Shown one piece after another: positions 1-5,934 of a stretch of 8,024 nt of DNA. Position 1 is the first letter of the stretch, and each line of letters starts with the position of its first letter. This DNA is from JALOAD01 sp023228995 [NCBI: Candidatus Muiribacterium halophilum] (lineage in GTDB: Bacteria > Muiribacteriota > Muiribacteriia > Muiribacteriales), in NCBI GenBank assembly GCA_023228995.1, contig JALOAD010000091.1, positions 1 through 8,024 on the forward strand, in the 5' to 3' direction. Made by a program: the position numbers and the translations under genes. The notes beneath the pieces are model-generated. The model saw nothing but the letters and a program-made list of their open reading frames with translations. It had not been told where the DNA came from and made no database searches.

Positions 1-200
1 TGCAAACTATCAACTTCTGTTAAATCTGGTCCATTTGAATTAATTTAAGACAATTTGATTTATCAATATTAATATATGCTGCAGGATATTATAATATGAT
101 GTTATATGATAAATTTAATTATGAAGGTAATATTATTGAATCATCTGAATCTGATATTGATAGAAATATTTTTCCAACAAATTTAGTTTTGAGATATTAA
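1..200 (+). CDS. 3' end of an unidentified plus-strand gene, apparently frameshifted
   Basis: Frame 1 is open from the window edge and reads CKLSTSVKSGPFELI before a TAA at 46-48. A second frame then runs open (LRQFDLSILIYAAGYYNMM and onward) to a TAA at 198-200. Adding one T to the TTT run near 44-46 would join the two into a single 3'-terminal reading frame of about 65 residues, so I read this as one gene with one missing base. It runs opposite to nearly all other genes here and ends just before the hairpin at 209-232, which suits the end of a transcription unit. The product is not recognised; aromatic and acidic residues dominate the tail. The gene starts outside the window. Confidence 0.45.
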
Positions 201-204
201 AGAT

Positions 205-292
205 TTACAGAAGTTGCCCTCGGGCAACTTCTTACTTGCAATGGCCTGTGGTAGGCTAATTAAGATGACTCAAAATTACAGATACTTACACC
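205..292 (-). ncRNA. Candidate tracrRNA-like transcript next to array 1
   Basis: Read on the minus strand from 292, this begins with the complement of the degenerate first repeat: 31 bases (292-262) perfectly complementary to the standard repeat. The next bases, AAT, could pair with the repeat's GUU after a 2-nt bulge. A short GCCT/AGGC hairpin follows (256-244), then the strong 10-bp hairpin (232-209). Anti-repeat, bulge, small stem and terminal hairpin is the order found in type II tracrRNAs. A perfect TATAAT (303-298, minus) lies about 6 nt upstream of the first base. Caveats: the complementarity is automatic because this is a repeat copy, there is no clear -35 box or U tract, and no Cas9 gene is present. 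Confidence 0.3.
209..232. terminator. Perfect 10-bp stem with 4-nt loop, terminator-like hairpin
   Basis: AGAAGTTGCC at 209-218 pairs perfectly with GGCAACTTCT at 223-232 around the loop CTCG. It lies 9 bp after the stop of the plus-strand gene, as expected for its intrinsic terminator. Neither strand has a long T tract after the stem (TTACTTGC on plus, GTAAATCTTT on minus), so termination strength is uncertain. On the minus strand it would be the 3' hairpin of the tracrRNA-like candidate. Confidence 0.6.
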
Positions 293-490
293 TAATCATT
301 ATAATGAAGTTAAAAAATTAATGTTGAAAGATGACTCAAAATTACAGATACTTACACCCACAAGCCAAAAACCCCTATCCTTTAATAAGTTGAAAGAGGA
401 CTCAAAATTACAGATACTTACACCTTTCAGTCTAGCTGACATGTACTAAATACGGTTGAAAGATGACTCAAAATTACAGATACTTACACC
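257..490 (+). CRISPR. CRISPR-like array 1: four 36-bp repeats, three 30-bp spacers
   Basis: Repeats lie at 257-292, 323-358, 389-424 and 455-490; spacers at 293-322, 359-388 and 425-454 are each exactly 30 bp. The repeat starts GTTGAAAGATGACTC and ends ATACTTACACC. The first copy has lost its first five bases (matching only from 262), and the third carries GAGGAC instead of GATGAC. The spacers are unrelated to each other. The same repeat occurs inverted in array 2. A 36/30 geometry is usual for several class 2 systems (types II and VI-B, for example), but no cas gene is in the window, so the type is unassigned. With four units it may be a remnant or use effectors encoded elsewhere. Which end is the leader is unclear: the degenerate copy is on the left, where the repeat's 5' end lies. 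Confidence 0.85.
298..303 (-). promoter_or_regulatory. TATAAT -10-like box inside spacer 1 of array 1
   Basis: The minus strand reads TATAAT at 303-298, so a transcript would begin near 292, the first base of the repeat complement. The -35 region falls in the preceding repeat/spacer boundary and does not resemble TTGACA. In such AT-rich DNA a chance TATAAT is common, so this counts only together with the tracrRNA candidate. Confidence 0.2.
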
Positions 491-702
491 AGCGGACACA
501 AATATATAGATGTACGGAACATAATGATGTAAATAATATTCAGAAGTATTATCAGAAGTTAGGATATACATTTAATTATGAAAATAGGCTAATGGTAGTT
601 AGTAAAGAAACTACTACAATTGGTACACAATTCTTACCTAAGAGTAAGTCATATTTTTTATATTTTGTTTGTTCACTTCCAGTTGGTCTCATATCACCAT
701 AA
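491..702 (+). other. Open reading frame leaving array 1, coding status unresolved
   Basis: A plus-strand frame that starts within the last repeat (ATG at 463) stays open to a stop at 700-702. Residues from 491 include QKYYQKLGYTFNYENRLMVV, which looks protein-like, but the last 25 residues are rich in F, S and Y and overlap a competing minus-strand frame. The only starts lie inside the CRISPR repeat, so if this is a gene its 5' end may have been replaced by the array. Otherwise it is non-coding sequence on the right flank of array 1, that is, the leader or trailer. No family recognised. Confidence 0.2.
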
Positions 703-828
703 ACACACCTTTTAGCTATTACTCTTATTGTGTGTTTGTTGAATTTTTGGATTAACCGTTAATTTCATAGATTCTACTACTATCATAGTTGGAACAGAAA
801 CAGAAAAGGTCAAATCAATCCCAGACAT
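576..828 (-). CDS. Small unidentified gene, possibly frameshifted
   Basis: An ATG at 828 overlaps the end of the Cys-rich gene upstream by 19 bases and opens MSGIDLTFSVSVPTM, running 38 codons to a TAA at 712-714. A second minus-strand frame overlaps it and reads on to a stop at 576-578, including VIAKRCVYGDMRPTG and KKYDLLLGKNCVPI, which look like real protein. I suspect one gene whose frame is lost near the AAAAA run around 744. Unlike the other broken genes here, the repair would need one base removed or two added. The short 38-residue version may be all there is. Function unknown. Confidence 0.3.
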
Positions 829-960
829 TCTCCAACTTCTGGAGATCTTTCACAATCTACTCCACTACATTTATGTTTATTTTGACATACATCACATAGT
901 TTTTTCTTGGATGGTGTTCAATTATTTGTCCACATTCACAGGTTATTCTATAAACGCCAT
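810..960 (-). pseudogene. Cys-rich zinc-ribbon-like small protein, reading frame broken twice
   Basis: Two overlapping minus-strand frames read VYRITCECGQIIEHH and then KKLCDVCQNKHKCSGVDCE, ending LGLI at the TGA in 810-812. Together they give a CxC, a CxxC and further Cys and His residues, as in small zinc-binding phage proteins. Adding one G after the ATG at 960 and one A in the AAAAAA run near 908 restores an intact 50-residue protein; the 151-bp span plus two is divisible by three. The repaired gene would start 15 bases after the stop of the 976-1401 gene and overlap the next gene, like the rest of the operon. It may be intact in the real genome and broken only by base-calling. Zinc binding is inferred from the Cys pattern; its role is unknown. 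Confidence 0.45.
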
Positions 961-975
961 ATTACATCGCTATGT

Positions 976-1401
976 TTAATTTCGTTCATTTTTCAAGATC
1001 CTTTCTAATTTTTCTTCACGTTGAGCAGGTTTATAACCTTTCAAGTCTTTTATGTTTTTATTATAGTTTTTAATATCGTTTTTGATTGCTTCAATATCAT
1101 CTAATTTATCTTGAATTTTTTCTTTGTTATATTCAATTAATTTTTCAACCATTTCATCTTCTATTTCTTTGGTAAGGTTTTCAATGGTTTGAGTTTTGTA
1201 AATTGCGTTGTGAGAGGATCTAATAAAAATTTCATCAACTTGCTCAGAACCATGACCTGTTATATACCATAGTTCTTTATTTATTCTGAGTTCATCTTTA
1301 TAAAAATTGATTTCAATTTTATGATAATGTTTATAAGCAGACCAAGAATCTGGTTTTTGTTCTTTCTGATCACTTATTATTGTTGTCCTAGTTATCTTCA
1401 T
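976..1401 (-). CDS. Hypothetical protein, 141 residues, coiled-coil C half, LERIL tail
   Basis: The product is not recognised. The N-terminal half (about residues 1-75) looks globular, with alternating hydrophobic and charged residues (HKIEINFYKDELRINKELWY). From about residue 76 it is rich in K, E, I and N in a helical, probably coiled-coil pattern. Residues 128-136 (REEKLERIL) are the shared C-terminal motif, followed only by KNERN. The ATG overlaps the last 14 bases of the upstream gene, pointing to translational coupling. No signal peptide or membrane segment is visible. It is the last clearly intact gene at the left end of the minus-strand operon. Confidence 0.8.
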   Translation of the reverse strand: MKITRTTIISDQKEQKPDSWSAYKHYHKIEINFYKDELRINKELWYITGHGSEQVDEIFIRSSHNAIYKTQTIENLTKEIEDEMVEKLIEYNKEKIQDKLDDIEAIKNDIKNYNKNIKDLKGYKPAQREEKLERILKNERN

Positions 1402-1804
1402 CTAATATTCTTTCTATTTTCTTTTCTCTATTTATTTTCTGATATTCTTCACCATAATTTTCTTTTAATTTAGAAAGTGAATCATTTTTGAATTTGATTT
1501 GTTCTGCTACATTTGTATCATATATTTTTTTGAGTGATTGTAATTTTTTCTCGTTACTATTTTCAATATAATTTTTAACTTCGAGTAAATTTTTCCAAAT
1601 AAAATCCGATTGTGAATCAATTGTTTTTTTATCATCGTTATCTACGATTAATAATTTATATTGCCAGTCATTATAACTACCAAATTCCTTACTCATATCA
1701 ACTATTAGACATTTATATAATTTGATTTCTGTATAATATGTATCTATTTTACAATAGAAAACTGAATCATCTATCATAAACTCTGGATTCTTAATTTTAC
1801 TCAT
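1388..1804 (-). CDS. Hypothetical protein, 138 residues, LERIL tail
   Basis: Function not recognised. It resembles its downstream neighbour in plan rather than sequence: a beta-like N half (about 1-85, e.g. EIKLYKCLIVDMS, YKLLIVDNDDKKT), then a charged helical C half, then REKKIERIL at residues 126-134 and a short DEDN end. Its start overlaps the stop of the upstream Cys-rich gene (ATGAGTAA), and its own end overlaps the next gene by 14 bases. Soluble, without a signal peptide or transmembrane segment. Two adjacent genes sharing this globular-helix-motif layout may have a common structural or docking role; that is inference. Confidence 0.8.
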   Translation of the reverse strand: MSKIKNPEFMIDDSVFYCKIDTYYTEIKLYKCLIVDMSKEFGSYNDWQYKLLIVDNDDKKTIDSQSDFIWKNLLEVKNYIENSNEKKLQSLKKIYDTNVAEQIKFKNDSLSKLKENYGEEYQKINREKKIERILDEDN

Positions 1805-1983
1805 ATCCTAATATTCTTTTTAATTTTTTCAATCTTTCTTCTCTTTTTTGTTCTTTCAAGTCTGTTTTTGTTTGTTTTTTAAAACTTTTTCTACAATCTG
1901 CACAGAAATAATCTAAACAATTGACAGGCTCTCTTAAAGTTCTTTATTCTTAAAAACCAAAATATGTTATATGTTTCTCTCAT
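1797..1983 (-). pseudogene. Small zinc-ribbon-like protein with LKRIL tail, frame broken twice
   Basis: An ATG at 1983 overlaps the stop of the macro-domain gene (ATGA) and opens MRETYNIF; this frame closes early. A second frame carries CLDYFCADCRKSF and continues through KEQKREERLKKLKRILGYE to a TAA at 1797-1799, which overlaps the next gene's ATG. Both outer junctions are exactly those of an operon gene, but the middle is out of frame. Adding a T to the TTTT run near 1963 and to the TTT run near 1939 restores a single 62-residue frame (187 bp plus 2 is divisible by three). CADC with the upstream C suggests a small zinc-binding knuckle. The tail carries the shared motif. Function unknown. 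Confidence 0.5.
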
Positions 1984-2387
1984 TTAATTTTCCTCCAAAA
2001 TTTCTTTGGTAAATGTATATTATGTATTTCTTTGGCATCTTGAAAAAGTGGTGCAATATTTTTGTGTTTATGACCTGCTAAACCACAACCAATTTCTGTT
2101 ACAAGAAATGTGAGTTCAGGATTTTCTTTAGCGAATTCAATAAATCTATCTACATAGACTTTAATTTGTGGAACTGTTAAAGTTCTTCTTATTGAAGAAT
2201 CTTTTGTAGGTATTCCATAGGTTCTACCTTGTAGACCTTCAGCCTGACCCCAGATTGCTCCCCAAGTCAATGCTGTTTTTGCTGCACCTTTACCGTGTTT
2301 ACCACCTTCATTAGATCCAAATACAAATATTTCACCTGGTTCTAATTTAGTGATTTCATCTTCTGTTGTTCTATTATACATAATCAT
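1980..2387 (-). CDS. Macro-domain-like phage protein (A1S_2505-like family)
   Basis: The best recognised gene here. Residues 20-37 (IFVFGSN, then GGKHGKGAAK) and 49-63 (AEGLQGRTYGIPTKD) match the typical opening of a widespread family of phage and prophage proteins related to macro domains. Residues 99-115 (IGCGLAGHKHKNIAPLF) are the second conserved block. Macro domains bind ADP-ribose or related nucleotides, and the glycine-rich G-x-N and GCGLAG stretches would line that pocket. Whether this protein binds or hydrolyses ADP-ribose, for instance to counter host defences that use NAD or ADP-ribosylation, is inference. Its 135 residues are about the family length as I recall it. Start: ATG at 2387, with a second ATG two codons in; both lie inside the end of the upstream gene. 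It lacks the shared LERIL tail. Confidence 0.75.
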   Translation of the reverse strand: MIMYNRTTEDEITKLEPGEIFVFGSNEGGKHGKGAAKTALTWGAIWGQAEGLQGRTYGIPTKDSSIRRTLTVPQIKVYVDRFIEFAKENPELTFLVTEIGCGLAGHKHKNIAPLFQDAKEIHNIHLPKKFWRKIK

Positions 2388-2622
2388 CTATATTATTTGA
2401 TTCTAAAATAACAAAATCACCGAAATATTTGTCGAATACTCTTATCAATTCGACATAATCTCCTGATTTCATTTCTTCAGTTATTTCAGTTATTTTTTCT
2501 TGATCAAATCCCAATTCATTTCCTAATTGTCCTGCAGCAGCGATCAATACAAAGGCATTACCGTCTGGACCATCTAAGTCAATTACTATTGTTTCGTTCT
2601 TTGTTGTTTTCTTTCTAAACAT
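2374..2622 (-). CDS. Conserved small phage protein with IDLDGPDGNAF motif
   Basis: An 82-residue acidic protein. Residues 13-26 (VIDLDGPDGNAFVL), a central helix (QLGNELGFDQEKI), then MKSGDYVELIRVFDKYFGDFV are a pattern I recall from many small hypothetical proteins of phages and viruses with very different hosts. No biochemical role is known to me. The strictly kept D and G residues at 15-20 could form a ligand-binding or metal-binding loop, but that is a guess. It overlaps the macro-domain gene by 14 bases and is followed upstream by a one-base gap, so the pair is probably translated together. No LERIL motif. Confidence 0.7.
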   Translation of the reverse strand: MFRKKTTKNETIVIDLDGPDGNAFVLIAAAGQLGNELGFDQEKITEITEEMKSGDYVELIRVFDKYFGDFVILESNNIDDYV

Positions 2623-2623
2623 A

Positions 2624-2944
2624 TTATTTTATATTGTGTTTAATTATTTGTATTGCGTATAAATATGGTTCGTGTTTATAATCGTTTCTATAATACTTCA
2701 TAAAATCTGTATAGGCTTTATCAACTAAATCTATCATATCTATTAATTGTGTTGTTTTACTATCTTGTAGCCAAATCAAATCATCATTCTGAATTTTATT
2801 AATCTTTTTTACAATTTCAAAAGTTAAATCGTTGAACATTTGATAGAATTCATCATTGTGTTTTAATGGTTCATCAAGTATTCTACACAATTTCTTTTGT
2901 CTCAAAATTTTAGTATTATAGATGTCATTAAATTTCTTCCTCAT
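2624..2944 (-). CDS. Hypothetical protein, 106 residues, LERIL-type motif near the N terminus
   Basis: No family recognised. Residues 15-23 (RQKKLCRIL) are the shared motif, here near the N terminus and followed by DEPLKHNDEFYQMF. The preceding RQKKL is identical to that in the array-linked gene at 7099-7524, where the motif is also internal. The rest is predicted mostly helical (residues 30-106), with a tryptophan-containing stretch NDDLIWLQDS. Its start ATG shares one base with the stop of the upstream gene, a coupled TAATG arrangement. Soluble; no signal peptide or membrane segment. Confidence 0.75.
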   Translation of the reverse strand: MRKKFNDIYNTKILRQKKLCRILDEPLKHNDEFYQMFNDLTFEIVKKINKIQNDDLIWLQDSKTTQLIDMIDLVDKAYTDFMKYYRNDYKHEPYLYAIQIIKHNIK

Positions 2945-3213
2945 TAAAAATCGTGTTTAATCATACCATTTTCAAGTAGGTAATCTTTGTTACCACTTGT
3001 TTCTCCACAAGAACATCTATGAATGCCTCTATATCCAGAACCTTCTGTAAATCTTTCTTCTTTATCTATTGAAGAATAATTTGCTGTTCCTGATACTGCA
3101 TTATCAAATGCTTTTTGCATTATTTCTGTATATTTATCATCTATTGGTTCAGTTGATTTTTGTTGTGTTGGTTCCATATACAATAAGAACCTTGATTTGT
3201 CGTCTCTATGCAT
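2944..3213 (-). CDS. Small phage protein with C-terminal CSCG zinc-binding-like segment
   Basis: The 89-residue protein has a low-complexity polar N half and a conserved-looking end: GYRGIHRCSCGETSGNKDYLLENG (residues 60 on). This C-x-C-G followed by N-x-DYLL-x-NG recalls a family of small phage proteins that usually continue with a His-containing tail (TNSL then HYL, from memory). Here it stops soon after, at MIKHDF, so it may be a short member or lack the end. The Cys pair and H65 or H87 could hold one metal ion. Two starts are possible: ATG at 3213, which overlaps the upstream stop by 8 bases, and MEPTQQ at residue 13. I keep the first because of the overlap. Function unknown. Confidence 0.7.
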   Translation of the reverse strand: MHRDDKSRFLLYMEPTQQKSTEPIDDKYTEIMQKAFDNAVSGTANYSSIDKEERFTEGSGYRGIHRCSCGETSGNKDYLLENGMIKHDF

Positions 3214-3568
3214 CTGTATATCTTTTTGTGTTATTTAATATGTAAATTCTTGTATCATCCCACATTTCGTCTTGTGGATAAGCCATTACAATTGTGTGGT
3301 CATCAATTTCTCCTGTATAAAGTTTTTCACCTTTCATTGAATATGAAGAAACAGTATAACCATAATATTCTCCTTCTTCTAATGCTTCTTCCATAGGCAT
3401 ATTTTCCACGGCAATATAAAGTTCTTCACCATCTAATTGCCATTCATCTTCATCATTCAATTCGATTGGTGAATCATCATAAGAATCGTAACCTATAACA
3501 GACAATACTTTATCTCTTAATTTTTGTTGGGCATCCAACATTTCTTTTATTTCATTAATTCCGTTCAT
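3206..3568 (-). CDS. Acidic hypothetical protein, 120 residues
   Basis: Not recognised. It is very acidic, with runs such as YDDSPIELNDEDEWQLDGEE and EEALEEGEYYGYTV. A short N-terminal helix (IKEMLDAQQKLRDKVLSV) is followed by what looks like a beta-rich domain ending in TRIYILNNTKRYTDA. Strong negative charge is common in DNA-mimic and regulatory phage proteins, but nothing here shows such a role. It overlaps the gene above by 4 bases and the gene below by 8, so it sits in a tightly coupled set. No cysteines, signal peptide, membrane segment or LERIL motif. Confidence 0.7.
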   Translation of the reverse strand: MNGINEIKEMLDAQQKLRDKVLSVIGYDSYDDSPIELNDEDEWQLDGEELYIAVENMPMEEALEEGEYYGYTVSSYSMKGEKLYTGEIDDHTIVMAYPQDEMWDDTRIYILNNTKRYTDA

Positions 3569-4278
3569 TTTTGTTCGTTTTTCATTTTATTTATTAGTAA
3601 TAATTTTGCTGAAAATTCTTGGTTAATCAAATTGTCTAATTGAGTCATATAATCAATTATTTTTGGTAAGTTTTCATACTCCACATAATTTTGATTAATG
3701 TCTGTGAATTCATCATAGTCAGTGAATTTTCTTTTAGTTAGAAATCTTTGACTTAATCTTAATTCACCAGCAGAACCAAGATAGTAATACTCAAAAAAGC
3801 AACCATTATCAGGATCTTTAATCTTTTCTTCGTAATCATCTTCATCTTCTTTTTCGATGCCACCATGAAAAATATATTCTACGTGGTTCCAACCTTCACC
3901 GTACCCTTCTTGTAAATGATCTGTTTCATCACGTACTTTTCGTTTAATTTTTTCTTCGGTATATCTACTCATTTTGAAATCTTCACAAGTTTCCATGTAT
4001 TTATCCTCTTCATCTGGCGGAGGTGGTTGTTGTCTTTCCATCTGGATACATTCTTCATCACGATATAAACCACCATTCATATGAACGAAACTTGGTGAAT
4101 CACCATCATCATGATCCCAATCAGTCAAAGGTAATCTTGGCAATTGAATACTTAATCTATATGTGTAGTAATCACCTTGTTTACCATCAATAAGTAACAT
4201 TTTATATCTTTTTGGACTGATGCCTTTAAAATCATATTTCACAAATTGTCCTTTTTTATACTTATCAATATTAATCAT
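3565..4278 (-). CDS. Hypothetical protein, 237 residues, longest in the window
   Basis: No family recognised. Features in order: a beta-rich N-terminal region (GQFVKYDFKGISPKRYKMLLI; YYTYRLSIQLPRLPL); an acidic linker with DWDHDDGDS; a short proline run (QQPPPPDEED, about residues 84-93); a highly charged middle; then aromatic-rich segments (CFFEYYYLGSAG) and a helical end. The first 60 residues resemble small barrel domains such as YopX- or SH3-type folds only in general pattern, so I make no assignment. Its ATG lies inside the end of the upstream gene (8-base overlap) and it overlaps the next by 4. No LERIL motif. The proline run and charge suggest a flexible linker between two domains. Confidence 0.75.
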   Translation of the reverse strand: MINIDKYKKGQFVKYDFKGISPKRYKMLLIDGKQGDYYTYRLSIQLPRLPLTDWDHDDGDSPSFVHMNGGLYRDEECIQMERQQPPPPDEEDKYMETCEDFKMSRYTEEKIKRKVRDETDHLQEGYGEGWNHVEYIFHGGIEKEDEDDYEEKIKDPDNGCFFEYYYLGSAGELRLSQRFLTKRKFTDYDEFTDINQNYVEYENLPKIIDYMTQLDNLINQEFSAKLLLINKMKNEQK

Positions 4279-4756
4279 CTTTTACAATCCTTTCTAATTT
4301 AAGTTCTCTATCAGATTTAACATTTACTTTTATGAGTGGTTGATCTGAATTGTGTAATGGTGGTGTAGAGTGAACATTACCTTGATATTCATCTCCTTCT
4401 TTTGATTGTCTCTCGTTCTCAAAAGTGTGAAGAATCATCTTGTACATTTCATATGCCATATCTGCTTCATTATCCCAACCTATACCGTGGTTTCCGTGTT
4501 TCCATTCATCTGTACCCATATCAGTACCATCAAACATACATTTTTTAATCTCAAACAAAAGTTCTTCTACCTTTTGTCTGTTTTCCATATATTTATCCCA
4601 ATTTTCACCTTCTTTGTATTGTACTCTATTGAGTGTGTGATCAATAGCAGGAACAGTGTGAATATTCATATGACCACATATAATTCTGCTGTGTTGTTCT
4701 AAGGCTTTCGCCATTAGTCTCATTTGTTTTCCTGTAAGTTCAATTGTATATTTCAT
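4271..4756 (-). CDS. Conserved phage hypothetical protein with LERIV tail, 161 residues
   Basis: The opening TIELTGKQMRLMAKALEQHSRIICGHM (split here as TIELTGKQMRLMAKALE, then HSRIICGHM) recalls a family of small phage proteins beginning (Y)TIELTxxQLRLIA. I know no function for it. The middle is His-, Asp- and Met-rich (KHGNHGIGWDNEADMAYEMY). The end is Pro- and Ser-rich, followed by the shared motif RELKLERIV at 150-158 and KDD. The tail after about residue 115 looks disordered, so the motif would be displayed on a flexible arm. The gene starts within the end of the upstream gene (ATGA) and overlaps the 237-residue gene by 8 bases. Confidence 0.75.
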   Translation of the reverse strand: MKYTIELTGKQMRLMAKALEQHSRIICGHMNIHTVPAIDHTLNRVQYKEGENWDKYMENRQKVEELLFEIKKCMFDGTDMGTDEWKHGNHGIGWDNEADMAYEMYKMILHTFENERQSKEGDEYQGNVHSTPPLHNSDQPLIKVNVKSDRELKLERIVKDD

Positions 4757-5075
4757 TTCAATATTCTTTCTAATTTCTTATTTCTATAATAGTTTAATTC
4801 AGGTTCTAAATTTTCTGTTGAGCAAACACCATCACCAACAGTTTTTGTGTCATTAACAGCAACAATGTTTTTTTCAAATATGATTTTATCGTATCCGAAA
4901 CTGAATTAGTTATTGCTAACCCTTTTGTGCTTTTACCTTCTTTATCAAGTGTATCAGTTATTTTATCTTTAACTTTTTCAATCAGTTTCTCTAATTGTTC
5001 TTCTGTAATTGAAAAAACACTATTGCTAACATCAGATATATTCAATTCTGATGTCTTTTCTTCAATAGTTTTCAT
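4753..5075 (-). CDS. Hypothetical protein with LERIL tail, interrupted by one frameshift
   Basis: Best start is the ATG at 5075 (MKTIEEKTSELN), which overlaps the stop of the upstream gene by 14 bases. A longer start at 5129 would lie fully inside that gene. The uninterrupted frame runs to a stop at 4806, but after LAITNS it turns into a run of L, K, T and M that looks out of frame. The neighbouring frame from about 4911 reads FGYDKIIFEKNIVAVND, then TVGDGVCSTENLEPELNYY, ending NKKLERILK at a TGA (4753-4755) that overlaps the next start. Adding one T to the TTT run near 4905-4907 joins them into 107 residues (323 bp plus 1 is divisible by three). The N half is helical and acidic. Function unknown. 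Confidence 0.6.
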
Positions 5076-5457
5076 AAGTTTCAAAATCCAGCATATCTTT
5101 TGAGAATTGTAATTCGTTTTGTATATCACTGGCTAATTTACCGTTAGTGACAATTATTATATTGTCTCTTTTATTAGGTTTTTGTTTTAATATTCTGTTG
5201 AGTTTAGCTTCTCTTTGAATATTCCTGATTATAGGTATATCATAAAATGAATTGACTTGGGTTTCAGGTAAGTCCCAAGTCAATTTTTGTTGTACTTGAT
5301 TTATTAAATCTTGTCTAAGTTGTGTGTTGAAATATGTTTCATCAGAAACTCTAAACTCATCTGGTTCATTTAACATTTCTCTTGTTTGAGCAAATGTTTG
5401 TCTATATGTTTGTGTTGTTTTATTCTCAATTAAATATTGATTTAAGCCAGGGTACAT
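5062..5457 (-). CDS. Hypothetical protein, 131 residues, internal LNRIL motif
   Basis: Not recognised. A mainly helical, polar N part (QTYRQTFAQTREMLN; NTQLRQDLINQVQQKL) is followed by residues 82-90 (REAKLNRIL), the shared motif, placed as a C-terminal tail would be. About 40 further residues follow, including NIIIVTNGKLASDIQNELQF. That extension could be a separate module fused after the motif. The N part resembles segments of phage structural proteins only in general composition. An inverted repeat at 5250-5285 lies inside the coding region. It begins 6 bases after the stop of the upstream gene and overlaps the next gene by 14. Confidence 0.7.
   Translation of the reverse strand: MYPGLNQYLIENKTTQTYRQTFAQTREMLNEPDEFRVSDETYFNTQLRQDLINQVQQKLTWDLPETQVNSFYDIPIIRNIQREAKLNRILKQKPNKRDNIIIVTNGKLASDIQNELQFSKDMLDFETYENY
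5250..5285. repeat. Perfect 12-bp inverted repeat inside a coding region
   Basis: AATTGACTTGGG at 5250-5261 pairs perfectly with CCCAAGTCAATT at 5274-5285 around a 12-base loop. On the plus strand the stem is followed by TTT, so it resembles an intrinsic terminator for an antisense transcript. On the minus strand it would form an mRNA hairpin inside the 131-residue gene, where it encodes KLTWDL and QVNS. It may be a chance match. Confidence 0.5.
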
Positions 5458-5463
5458 TCATAA

Positions 5464-5874
5464 TTAATTGTTTTTTAGAATTATTCTTTCTAGTTTCTTT
5501 TCTCTATTGTGAATTTTTTCATTGTATAACACATCATCACGATAATTTTCAACATAATCGTCATAATCTATTGATTTTCTTAAATGAAATTGAATAGCTA
5601 ACCATCTTGTTTCATCTAATACTCTATCTTCATTCCATCTATCTATGTTATCACCGTAATGAGCAGTATCAAAACCATAAACACCATTTGTTCCATAAGT
5701 AAGACCACCATGTATCCAGACTGGTATATCATCACAGTCAAGACCATAAAATTCATGATTATCGGCTATTCTAACATAACCGTTTCCCCAACCATGTTCT
5801 ATAAGGAAAGATATTTCAGCAGGAAATACCGCTTCTATAATATAATATTCTATGTCTTTATACTTAAATATCAT
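5464..5874 (-). CDS. Conserved phage hypothetical protein (GFDTAHYGD type) with LERII tail
   Basis: A 136-residue protein. Residues 29-34 (WGNGYV), then IPVWIHGGLTYG and GVYGFDTAHYGDN (about 52-77) form a pattern I recall from many small phage proteins: HGG-hydrophobic-T/S, then GFD-x-x-H-x-GD. The conserved H, D and G residues could bind metal or form a catalytic site, but no activity is known to me. The C-terminal third is helical and ends in REKKLERII (124-132) plus LKNN. The first 16 codons and the 18 bases before the start lie inside the 68-bp direct repeat, whose other copy at 7740-7807 holds only the gene's 5' end. No gene lies immediately upstream; a relic of one (INRIIDDI and stop) overlaps the start. 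Confidence 0.8.
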   Translation of the reverse strand: MIFKYKDIEYYIIEAVFPAEISFLIEHGWGNGYVRIADNHEFYGLDCDDIPVWIHGGLTYGTNGVYGFDTAHYGDNIDRWNEDRVLDETRWLAIQFHLRKSIDYDDYVENYRDDVLYNEKIHNREKKLERIILKNN

Positions 5875-5892
5875 CTATGATTCTATTTATTT
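5825..5892. repeat. 68-bp perfect direct repeat, left copy
   Basis: Every base of 5825-5892 matches 7740-7807 in the same orientation; the match ends at 5824/7739 and 5893/7808. This copy holds the start of the 136-residue gene and, overlapping it on the minus strand, the last codons and stop of a lost upstream gene (INRIIDDI), identical to the end of the gene at 7779-8024. It marks the left edge of the array 2 segment. Confidence 0.9.
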
Positions 5893-5934
5893 AGAATCTG
5901 TTAATTATATGATGTGGGAATTATAAATTAAAAA

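Noticed and set aside
830-846. Small hairpin TCTCCA/TGGAGA
   Set aside because: Only a 6-bp stem inside a probable coding region and no T tract, so likely chance.
3208-3396. Plus-strand frame opposite the acidic 120-residue gene
   Set aside because: Antisense shadow; no supporting features.
4406-4702. Plus-strand frames opposite the 161-residue gene
   Set aside because: Composition rich in F, S, H and I is typical of the antisense of a coding region; the minus-strand gene has operon overlaps and family resemblance.
4806-5129. The uninterrupted 107-codon frame as the true gene form
   Set aside because: Its start lies deep inside the upstream gene and its end is low-quality L/K/M/T sequence, while the alternative frame gives a coherent tail with the shared motif and the correct overlap with the next gene.
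4753-5129. Programmed -1 frameshifting to explain the broken gene
   Set aside because: The site around CAGTTTCGG lacks a canonical X-XXY-YYZ slippery heptamer, and several other genes show the same one-base loss at homopolymers, so an indel is simpler.
5382-5880. Plus-strand frames opposite the 131- and 136-residue genes
   Set aside because: Shadows of well supported minus-strand genes, with no start signals.
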